Of a stretch of DNA of 64,000 bases, positions 55,306 to 64,000 are shown piece by piece. This DNA comes from Salvelinus alpinus. Lineage: Eukaryota; Chordata; Actinopteri; Salmoniformes; Salmonidae. A program made the translations under genes and the position numbers. The DNA lies in contig NC_092091.1 of NCBI RefSeq assembly GCF_045679555.1, forward strand, positions 91,156,067 through 91,220,066. Reading direction: 5' to 3'. The number at the start of each line of letters is the position of its first letter. Within the stretch, counting starts at the first letter, position 1. A model generated the notes under the pieces. The model ran no database searches. It saw nothing but the letters and a program-made list of their open reading frames with translations, and was not told the DNA's origin.

Positions 55306-58300
55306 CTGCAGAAAGAAGGACAGACACTGTAAGTCAGTTGGTAGAGCTTGCAATGCCAGGACAGTGTGTAAAATGTATGCAAGTGTGACTAAGTGTCTTT
55401 GGATAGAATTGTCTGCTAAATGGCATATTATTATTATATATTACCTGTCCGGCAGCGGTCAGAAGGGAGGAGTCACAGTCCAGACAGTAGATGGCCTTCA
55501 GCTCGAAGGACGGGACCTGGCCCCCCAGACGACCCTCTAACGTGGTACTGAACTCCACCAGGCTGCCGGGCTGCAGGCGCAGCAACACCTAGACAACACC
55601 AACAGATTCATAATTTAACCATTTAGGATCATCATTTAGGATAATCATTTAGGATAACCATTTAGGATGATCATTTAGGATCATCATAACCATTTAGGAT
55701 CATCATTTAGGATAATCATTTAGGATAATCATAACCATTTAGGATAAATATTTAGGATAATCATTTAGGATAATAATTTAGGATAATCATAACCATTTAG
55801 GATAATCATAACCATTTAGGATAATCATTTAGGATAATCATAACCATTTAGGATAATCATAACCATTTAGGATAATCATTTAAGATAATCATTTAGGATA
55901 ATCATTTAGGCATTTAGGATAACCATTTAGGATAAACATAACCATTTAGGATAATCTTTTAGGATAATCATAACCATTTAAGATAATCATTTAGGATAAT
56001 CATAACCATTTAGGATAATCATTTAAGATACTCATCTAAGATAATCATTTAAGATAATCGTTTAGGATAATTGTAATCATTTAGGATAATCATAATAATT
56101 TAAGATAATAATTTGGGGTAATCATTTAGGAATTTTAGCAGATGCTTTTATACAAAGTTACTTACGTTCATGCATACATACATTTTACATTCGGGAGACC
56201 CCAGTTTTTAATAGGTTAATTATTTTAAAGTAACGTTATTTAATGAGAACACCGAGATAACACCAGAGCATTATTATTTATTATATTTAGAGAGTTAGGA
56301 CAGTGAGATTTATGCACTATGAAAGGCCAAACTCACAACAGAGCATTATTATTTATTATGTTTAGAGAGTTAGGACAGTGAGATTTATGCACTATGAAAG
56401 GCCAAACTCACAACAGAGCATTATTATTTATTATATTTAGAGAGTTAGGACAGTGAGATGTATGCACTATGAAAGGCCAAACTCACAACAGAGCATTATT
56501 ATTTATTATATTTAGAGAGTTAGGACAGTGAGATGTATGCACTATGAAAGGCCAAACTCACAACAGAGCATTATTATTTATTATATTTAGAGAGATAGGA
56601 CAGTGAGATTTATGCACTATGAAAGGCCAAACTCACAACAGAGCATTATTATTTATTATATTTAGAGAGATAGGACAGTGAGATTTATGCACTATGAAAG
56701 GCCAAACTCACAACAGAGCATTATTATTTATTATATTTAGAGAGTTAGGACAGTGAGATTTATGCACTATGAAAGGCCAAACTCACAACAGAGCATTATT
56801 ATTTATTATATTTAGAGAGTTAGGACAGTGAGATTTATGCACTATGAAAGGCCAAACTCACAACAGAGCATTATTATTTATTATATTTAGAGAGTTAGGA
56901 CAGTGAGATTTATGCACTATGAAAGGCCAAACTCACAACAGAGCATTATTATTTATTATATTTAGAGAGTTAGGACAGTGAGATGTATGCACTATGAAAG
57001 GCCAAACTCACAACAGAGCATTATTATTTATTATATTTAGAGAGTTAGGACAGTGAGATTTATGCACTATGAAAGGCCAAACTCACAACAGAGCATTATT
57101 ATTTATTATATTTAGAGAGTTAGGACAGTGAGATTTATGCACTATGAAAGGCCAAACTCACAACAGAGCATTATTATTTATTATATTTAGAGAGTTAGGA
57201 CAGTGAGATTTATGCACTATGAAAGGCCAAACTCACAACAGAGCATTATTATTTATTATATTTAGAGAGTTAGGACAGTGAGATTTATGCACTATGAAAG
57301 GCCAAACTCTGTAAATACATGGCTTTGGACAACACCAACAGCAACAGGTTTATAATGTCATCGTTAGAACAGGGTTCTATGAGTACCTAAGGAACAGGGT
57401 TCTATGAGTACCTAAGGAACAGGGTTCTATGAGTACCTAAGGAATAGGGTTCTATGAGTACCTAAGGAACAGGGTTCTATGAGTACCTAAGGAACAGGGT
57501 TCTATGAGTACCTAAGGAACAGGGTTCTATGAGTACCTAAGGAACAGGGTTCTATGAGTACCTAAGGAACAGGGTTCTATGAGTACCTAAGGAACAGGGT
57601 TCTATGAGTACCTAAGGAACAGGGTTCTATGAGTACCTAAGGAACAGGGTTCTATGAGTACCTAAGGAATAGGGTTTACCTGTCTGAACTCATGACTGGC
57701 CACCAGTTTGATGTCTCTGGCCCGGTCCTCTGGCACCCCGTCTTCCTCGGGCATCCCCACGCCCACCTCAAATCAAATCAAACTTTGATTAAAGTACATA
57801 AAAAAATAAAATCACACACTTTACATTAAAACACTAAAATGAAAAGAAGTAAAAGCAGATGAATAACAGATCATAAAACACAGAGTATATCTACAACTAT
57901 TACTGATTAAAGGTCCCGGTCCCTTGGGCCTCAGCGGGTAGAGCATGGTGCTTGAAACACCAGGAAGTGAGTTCAATTCCCACGGGGGACCAGTACGAAA
58001 AAAGGGCGTAAAATATATACACTCAATACTGTAAGTCGCTGTCGTAGAAGAACGTCTGTTAAATTACTAAAATGTAAACGTTGTCTGTATCTCTTACCTC
58101 CAACACATAGCTGTCGTAACGCTTCACGTGACACGTGTGTTTGGCCAAAGCCTTGATCACACACAGCTCCTCCTCTTCCTGCTGCCGGAGGAGGACGGCC
58201 GTCGGCACGGCAACGCCAAGCACTGTGGCGTTGGCGTAGTCGGCGACGGTGAGGTTAGCGTTAGCGACGGTTGCTGTGGCGTCGGGGTTGTTGGAGTTGG

Positions 58301-61300
58301 CCGTTGAGGATGTGGAGGTGTTGGTGGAGTTGTTCCGCAGCGGGTCACATTTAGGATAGGTCTCTCCGTAAAGACAGCGTAGCCAATCTCCCATGAACAC
58401 CGGCAGCAGGTTGATGACGGACTGGGCTCCGTTCTCAGTTTCCGCTACACGCACCTGCCGAAACCTCCCGGTCCATGTCACCTGGGAAGAAAAAAAATAG
58501 GTTTTGTTCGAAATGGCACAATATTCCCTTTACAGTATAGCTGGTGTCAGAATGTTTAAGTGATGTACCTGGTGTCAGAGTGTTTAAGTGATGTACCTGG
58601 TGTCAGAGTGTTTAAGTGGTGTACCTGGTGTCAGAATGTTTAAGTGATGTACCTGGTGTCAGAGTGTTTAAGTGATGTACCTGGTGTCAGAATGTTTAAG
58701 TGATGTACCTGGTGAATGTTTAAGTGATGTACCTGGTGTCAGAGTGTTTAAGTGATGTACCTGGTGTCAGAGTATTTAAGTGATGTACCTGGTGAATGTT
58801 TAAGTGATGTACCTGGTGTCAGAGTATTTAAGTGATGTACCTGGTGTCAGAGTGTTTAAGTGGTGTACCTGGTGTCAGAGTGTTTAAGTGATGTACCTGG
58901 TGTCAGAGTGTTTAAGTGATGTACCTGGTGTCAGAGTGTTTAAGTGATGTACCTGGTGTCAGAGTGTTTAAGTGATGTACCTGGTGTCAGAGTATTTAAG
59001 TGATGTACCTGGTGTCAGAGTGTTTAAGTGATATACCTGGTGTCAGAATGTTTAAGTGATGTACCTGGTGTCAGAATGTTTAAGTGATGTACCTGGTGTC
59101 AGAATGTTTAAGTGATGTACCTGGTGTCAGAGTGTTTAAGTGATGTACCTGGTGTCAGAATGTACCTGGTGTCAGAGTGTTTAAGTGATGTACCTGGTGT
59201 CAGAATGTACCTGGTGTCAGAGTGTTTAAGTGATGTACCTGGTGTCAGAATGTACCTGGTGTCAGAGTGTTTAAGTGATGTACCTGGTGTCCGTCCAGGT
59301 GTGTGCAGAAGATCTGTGTCTGAGCCACACCTTTCACCTTCCAGGCAGGAGGACCACACAGCTGTCCGTACTGTCTCCAGGTCAACGTCGAGTTATAGCC
59401 CTAAACATCAACATTACATTTCATTCAATACAACTAAAGGTTAAATAAAATTAGATATAATATGTAATTAAATCAAATCAAATATTAAATTAAATATGAC
59501 ATTTCATTAAATCAGTGGAGTGCATTTAGCCCCAGTTACCATCCCATCCAGTACAAAGCGAGACAAGTACAGCCCCAGTTACCGTCCCATCCAGTAAAAA
59601 GCGAGACAAGTACAGCCCCAGTTACCGTCCCATCCAGTAAAAAGCGAGACAAGTACAGCCCCAGTTACGGACCCATCCAGTATAAAGCGAGACAAGTACA
59701 GCCCCAGTTACCGTCCCATCCAGTATAAAGCGAGCCAAGTACAGCCCCAGTTACCGTCCCATCCAGTATAAAGCGAGACAAGTACAGCCCCAGTTACCGT
59801 CCCATCCAGTATAAAGTGAGACAAGTACAGCCCCAGTTACCGTCCCATCCAGTATAAAGCGAGCCAAGTACAGCCCCAGTTACCGTCCCATCCAGTATAA
59901 AGCGAGCCAAGTACAGCCCCAGTTACCGTCCCATCCAGTATAAAGTGAGACAAGTACAGCCCCAGTTACGGTCCCATCCAGTATAAAGTGAGACAAGTAC
60001 AGCCCCAGTTACGGTCCCATCCAGTATAAAGCGAGACAAGTACAGCCCCAGTTACCGTCCCATCCAGTATAAAGCGAGACAAGTACAGCCCCAGTTACGG
60101 TCCCATCCAGTATAAAGAGAGACAAGTACAGCCCCAGTTACGGTCCCATCCAGTATAAAGCGAGACAAGTACAGCCCCAGTTACCGTCCCATCCAGTATA
60201 AAGCGAGACAAGTACAGCCCCAGTTACGGTCCCATCCAGTATAAAGCGAGACAAGTACAGCCCCAGTTACCGTCCCATCCAGTATAAAGCGAGCCAAGTA
60301 CAGCCCCAGTTACCGTCCCATCCAGTAAAAAGCGAGACAAGTACAGCCCCAGTTACCGTCCCATCCAGTAAAAAGCGAGACAAGTACAGCCCCAGTTACC
60401 GTCCCATCCAGTAAAAAGCGAGACAAGTACAGCCCCAGTTACGGTCCCATCCAGAGATACATTCACATAACTGTAATAGAATGAGCTCCAACAGTATTGG
60501 TACTTTTGTTGTTTTGTCTTTGTCTTCCAGCACTTTTGATTTGAAATGATACAACGACTAAGAGGTTAATAAAGTGCAGACGGACAGCTTTAATTTAATG
60601 GTTTTGTCATCGGGTGAACCGTTTTGAAATTACAGCATTTTTTGCACATAGTCCCCCCCCCCATTTTAGGGGAACAAAAGCATTGGGAAAATGCACTTTA
60701 TATGTGTTTTGAAGTAGTCTAAAGTCTAGTATTTGGTCCCATATTCCTAGCACGTAATGACTACATCAAGCATGTGACTCAATAAAAGTGACTCCAAAAT
60801 GACACAATACATTATTTACCATTAATTTCTATTGGGCACAAAATAATCTGAAACACAACCAAAACAAACAGCAAATGTAATCCAACAAGTTTGTAGAGTC
60901 ACAAGCTTGATGTAATCATTGTGTTCTAGGAAGATGGGACCAAATACTACACTTTGTACTACATTAATACACATAAGTGAATTTATCCAAATACCTTTGC
61001 TCCCCTAGAATGGAGGGACTATGTACAAAAAGTGAGCTAATTTCTAAACGGTTTACCGGATGTGGATGAAAATACCCTCAAATTAAAGCTGACAGTCTGA
61101 CCTTTAATCTTGAAATAATTGTTGCATTTCAAATCCGAAGTGATGGAGTACAGAGTCAGAAAAATCAATAATGTGTCACTGGCCCAATAGTTTTAGATCT
61201 CACTGTATGTCCTGCTTTCCCCCCCCCACCCCTTTTTTTGTCTTTTTAAATGACTGTATTATTTATTTTAACACAAGGAAATACAAAACAATGTGATGAG

Positions 61301-61824
61301 GGTTTAAAAAGACCAGAGAAAAGTGCAGGAGAAGGAAAAACCACTTAAGGGATTTATAAGGCAACTCCCCCTTTCAAATATGTATAGAATAAACCCCTCC
61401 CCCTCAAATATGTATAGAATAAACCCCTCCCCCTTTCAAATATGTATAGAATAAACCCCTCCCCCTTTCAAATATGTATAGAATAAACCCCTCCCCCTTT
61501 TCAAATATGTATAGAATAAACCCCTCCCCCTTTTCAAATATGTATAGAATAAACCTCTCCCCCTTTCAAATATGTATAGAATAAACCCCTCCCCCTTTCA
61601 AATATGTATAGAATAAACCCCTCCCCCTTCCTCTTTACCTGCAGTCCCTCAGAATGGTACACGTACATCCAGAAGAACAGCATCACCGTGGTGACGCAGC
61701 AGAGGATGAGCTTGACGGCGCCGCGTTGCGACATGGAGCGGAACACGTCCATCAGCGACAGGCCGAAGCGCGTCCACAGCCTCAGGGTCACCGGCACCGC
61801 GCACACGGCCAGCGTCACAATCAT
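55204..61824 (-). CDS. wfs1: wfs1, wolframin (3' part, six exons, C-terminal 339 residues)
   Basis: Wolframin is a multi-pass ER membrane protein involved in calcium handling and the unfolded protein response. Minus-strand exons at 61824-61639, 59400-59284, 58481-58098, 57766-57680, 55588-55445 and 55305-55204 join in phase 0 throughout. They give the last membrane segments ([36 protein letters not shown]) and the lumenal C-terminal domain ([39 protein letters not shown]), ending [17 protein letters not shown] and stop. The match to about the last 300 residues of human wolframin is clear. Human encodes all of this in one large exon, so five introns here are unusual. A sequon-rich insert of about 48 residues is present in the third exon seen. 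The 5' part is beyond the right edge. In human, WFS1 and PPP2R2C are likewise tail to tail. Confidence 0.87.
55325..55441 (+). mobile_element. Truncated SINE forming most of a wfs1 intron
   Basis: GTAAGTCAGTTGGTAGAGC and GACTAAGTGTCTTTGGATAG, GTCTGCTAAATGGCATATTA mark a tRNA-derived SINE with an internal deletion. The host intron (55,306-55,444) is only 139 bp, so the SINE is about 80% of it. Confidence 0.75.
55445..55588 (-). CDS. wfs1: wfs1 coding exon e
   Basis: 144 nt, 48 codons: [48 protein letters not shown]. It matches human [20 protein letters not shown] and FELKAISCLNC. Acceptor TTGTCTAG, donor GGACAG|GTAATA. Confidence 0.88.
55615..56135. repeat. AT-rich ~15/21-bp minisatellite
   Basis: CATTTAGGATAATCATAAC units of variable length, with decay toward the right. 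Confidence 0.92.
56255..57309. repeat. 75-bp minisatellite, ~14 copies
   Basis: Units GAGCATTATTATTTATTATA, TTTAGAGAGTTAGGACAGTG, AGATTTATGCACTATGAAAG, GCCAAACTCACAACA. They are nearly identical. Confidence 0.95.
57372..57679. repeat. 25-bp minisatellite at the donor of wfs1 exon d
   Basis: About 12 units of CCTAAGGAACAGGGTTCTAT plus GAGTA. In gene orientation each has TTAG|GTACTC, and the array begins exactly at the donor ACAG|GTAAACCCTATTCC. Confidence 0.93.
57680..57766 (-). CDS. wfs1: wfs1 coding exon d
   Basis: 87 nt, 29 codons: [29 protein letters not shown], corresponding to human TVGMPFSS...DIVLRASSEFKS. The acceptor GATTTGAG is weak (purine before AG, poor pyrimidine tract). Donor AGACAG|GTAAAC. 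Confidence 0.8.
57920..58085 (+). mobile_element. tRNA-derived SINE in wfs1 intron
   Basis: TCAGCGGGTAGAGCATGGTG (A box), GTGAGTTCAATTCCCACGGG (B box), then TGTAAGTCGCT and GTCTGTTAAATTACTAAAAT. It reaches within about 12 bp of the donor of exon c; the intron (57,767-58,097) is 331 bp. Confidence 0.8.
58098..58481 (-). CDS. wfs1: wfs1 coding exon c (with sequon-rich insert)
   Basis: 384 nt, 128 codons. It starts [20 protein letters not shown], continues [20 protein letters not shown] and ends [20 protein letters not shown]. Between CDPLR and EEEELC lies an Asn/Thr/Ala-rich insert of about 48 residues, absent from human, with NST, NTS, NLT and NAT sequons. Acceptor TTCCCAG, donor TTGGAG|GTAAGA. 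Confidence 0.86.
58543..59283. repeat. 28-bp minisatellite carrying the wfs1 exon b donor
   Basis: About 26 units. In gene orientation each reads GACACCAGGTACATCACTTA plus AACACTCT. GACACCAG|GTACATC equals the exon b end and donor. The array fills over 90% of the 802-bp intron. Confidence 0.94.
59284..59400 (-). CDS. wfs1: wfs1 coding exon b
   Basis: 117 nt, 39 codons: [39 protein letters not shown]. The conserved YNST glycosylation sequon and the cysteines of the lumenal domain are present. Acceptor TGTTTAG, donor ACCAG|GTACATC. The donor with eight exon bases is repeated about 26 times downstream. Confidence 0.87.
59525..60452. repeat. 43-bp minisatellite in a wfs1 intron
   Basis: About 21 units of CCAGTATAAAGCGAGACAAG, TACAGCCCCAGTTACCGTCC, CAT. 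Confidence 0.95.
60483..61201. mobile_element. Foldback (palindromic) DNA element, ~720 bp
   Basis: The two halves are imperfect inverted copies. TAGTATTTGGTCCCATATTC on the left pairs with GAAGATGGGACCAAATACTA on the right. GGGGAACAAAAGCATT pairs with AATACCTTTGCTCCCC. The ends GAGCTCCAACAGTATTGG and CCAATAGTTTTAGATCTC pair. No transposase. Confidence 0.78.
61367..61628. repeat. 32-bp minisatellite next to wfs1 exon a donor
   Basis: About eight units of CCTCCCCCTTTCAAATATGT, ATAGAATAAACC. It begins about 10 bp past the donor in gene orientation. Confidence 0.94.
61639..61824 (-). CDS. wfs1: wfs1 coding exon a (last membrane segments)
   Basis: 186 nt, 62 codons: [62 protein letters not shown]. 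It aligns with human TKIAVTVAVCSVP to YRSEGMK. Acceptor ATCCTCAG, donor CTGCAG|GTAAAG. The Met is internal, not a start. A 32-bp array follows the donor. Confidence 0.85.
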
Positions 61825-61889
61825 CTGAGGATTCGAACGAGATTAAACTTTATTGACCCAACGCAATGTGGAAATGTGTCCCAAGTCAG

Positions 61890-64000
61890 ACTACTGTGAT
61901 TATAGTGGTATTATAGTTGTATTATAGTGGGGTTATAGTGGCATTATAGTGCTATTATAGTGGTATTATAGTGGTATTATAGGGTATTATAGTGGTATTA
62001 TAGTGGTATTATAGTGGCATTATAGTGGTATTATAGTGGTATTATAGTGGTATTATAGTGGCATTATAGTGGTATTATAGTGGTATTATAGTGGTATTAT
62101 AGTGGTATTATAGTGGTATTATAGTGGTATTATAGTGGTATTATAGTGGTAATATAGTGGTATTATAGTGGCATTATAGTGGCATTATAGTGGTAATATA
62201 GTGGTATTATAGTGGTATTATAGTGGTATTATAGTGGTATTATAGGGTATTATAGTGGTATTATAGTGGTATTATAGTGGTATTATAGTGGTATTATAGT
62301 GGCATTATAGTGGCATTATAGTGGTATTATAGTGGTATTATAGTGGCATTATAGGGGTACTATAGTGGTATTATAGTGGTATTATAGTGGTATTATAGTG
62401 GTATTATAGGGTATTATAGTGGTATTATAGTGGTATTATAGTGGTATTATAGTGGCATTATAGTGGCATTAGTGGTACTATAGTGGTATTATAGGGTATT
62501 ATAGTGGTATTATAGTGGTATTATAGTGGCATTATAGTGGTATTATAGTGGTATTATAGTGGTATTATAGTGGCATTATAGTGGTATTATAGTGGTATTA
62601 TAGTGGTAATATAGTGGTATTATAGTGGTATTATAGTGGTATTATAGTGGTATTATAGTGGCATTATAGTGGTATTATAGTGGTATTATAGTGGTATTAT
62701 AGGGGTATTATATGGTATTATATTGGTATTATAGGGGTATTATATTGGCATTATAGAGGTATTATAGTGGTATTATAGAGGTATTATAGTGGCATTATAG
62801 TGGCATTATAGTGGTATTATAGTGGTATTATAGTGGTATTATAGTGGTATTATAGGGGTATTATAGGGGTATTATAGTGGTATTATAGTGGTATTATAGT
62901 GGTATTATAGTGGTATTATAGGGGTACTATAGTGGTATTATAGTGGTATTATAGTGGTATTATAGTGGTATTATAGTGGTATTATAGTGGCATTATAGTG
63001 GCATTATAGTGGTATTATAGTGGTATTATAGTGGCATTATAGTGGCATTATAGTGGTATTATAGTGGTATTATAGTGGCATTATAGTGGTATTATAGTGG
63101 TATTATAGTGGCATTATAGTGGTATTATAGTGGCATTATAGTGGTATTATAGTGGTATTATAGTGGTATTATAGGGGTATTATATGGTATTATAGTGGCA
63201 TTATAGTGGCATTATAGTGGCATTATAGTGGTATTATATGGTATTATATTGGTATTATAGGGGTATTATATTGGTATTATAGGGGTATTATATGGTATTA
63301 TAGTGGTATTATAGTGGCATTATAGTGGTATTATAGTGGTATTATAGGGGTACTATAGTGGTATTATAGTGGTATTATAGTGGTATTATAGTGGTATTAT
63401 AGGGTATTATAGTGGTATTATAGTGGTATTATAGTGGTATTATAGTGGTATTATAGTGGCATTATAGTGGCATTATAGTGGTATTATAGTGGTATTATAG
63501 TGGCATTATAGTGGCATTATAGTGGTATTATAGTGGTATTATAGTGGCATTATAGTGGTATTATAGTGGTATTATAGTGGCATTATAGTGGCATTATAGT
63601 GGTATTATAGTGGCATTATAGTGGTATTATAGTGGTATTATAGTGGTATTATAGTGGCATTATAGTGGTATTATAGTGGTATTATAGTGGTATTATAGGG
63701 GTATTATATGGTATTATATTGGTATTATAGGGGTATTATATCGGCATTATAGAGGTATTATAGTGGTATTATAGAGGTATTATAGTGGCATTATAGTGGC
63801 ATTATAGTGGTATTATAGTGGTATTATAGTGGTATTATAGGGGTATTATATGGTATTATAGTGGCATTATAGTGGCATTATAGTGGCATTATAGTGGTAT
63901 TATATGGTATTATATTGGTATTATAGGGGTATTATATTGGTATTATAGGGGTATTATATGGTATTATAGTGGTATTATAGTGGCATTATAGTGGTATTAT
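61890..64000. repeat. 11-bp minisatellite (GTGGTATTATA), >2.1 kb
   Basis: About 190 units of GTGGTATTATA with GTGGCATTATA, GGGTATTATA and ATGGTATTATA variants. It runs off the right edge. Blocks of variants recur, for example near 62,640-62,830 and 63,660-63,830. It lies in the wfs1 intron upstream of exon a. Confidence 0.96.

Noticed and set aside
57925-57992. A tRNA gene
   Set aside because: A- and B-box-like words belong to a SINE with the TAAGTCGCT tail; no clean cloverleaf was read.

Overview
This is vertebrate nuclear DNA, almost certainly from a salmonid fish. The genes have long introns with GT/AG splice sites and no operon logic. The interspersed repeats are typical of salmonids: tRNA-derived SINEs with the 'taagtcgctctggataagag' tail or the 'cctagttaaataaagg' tail, L2-type LINE 3' ends, foldback MITEs and a Gypsy-like solo LTR. 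Well over half of the window is tandem repeat (mono- to dinucleotide tracts up to units of about 75 bp), so most long open frames are repeat artefacts.

Layout. (1) 1-14,030: the 5' half of pi4k2b on the minus strand. Four exons are visible (13,273-13,621; 11,285-11,436; 9,875-9,955; 7,914-8,033) and the rest lies beyond the left edge. Intron 4 holds a 7.7-kb satellite of about 29-bp units. (2) 14,030-21,400: minisatellites, nested LINE pieces, and a decayed scavenger-receptor cysteine-rich (SRCR) gene on the plus strand with a SINE inserted in one SRCR exon. (3) 21,430-48,401: a complete coding set for ppp2r2c (B55-gamma regulatory subunit of PP2A) on the plus strand, ten exons encoding 460 residues, spread over 25 kb because its introns are filled with arrays. 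(4) 48,402-55,203: array-rich 3' flank, a probable poly(A) signal near 52,016, a solo LTR with a 5-bp target duplication, MITEs and a SINE. (5) 55,204-64,000: the 3' part of wfs1 (wolframin) on the minus strand, six exons encoding the last two membrane segments and the ER-lumenal C-terminal domain. The 5' part lies beyond the right edge. The tail-to-tail wfs1/ppp2r2c order matches human 4p16.

The most striking feature is the relation between tandem arrays and splice sites. At many exon/intron junctions in all three genes, the neighbouring minisatellite unit contains a copy of the junction itself: the last exon bases plus the donor, or the acceptor plus the first exon bases. Examples are ppp2r2c exon 1, 2 and 3 donors, the exon 6 acceptor (about 134 decoy acceptors over 5.6 kb), two wfs1 donors and the pi4k2b exon 4 donor. 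In addition, the wfs1 C-terminal region, encoded by one large exon in human, is here split by five phase-0 introns at AG|G sites. Several of these introns consist largely of a SINE or a junction-derived minisatellite, which suggests introns born or expanded from repeats. All gene calls come from reading translated exons against remembered family sequences; no database search was run.
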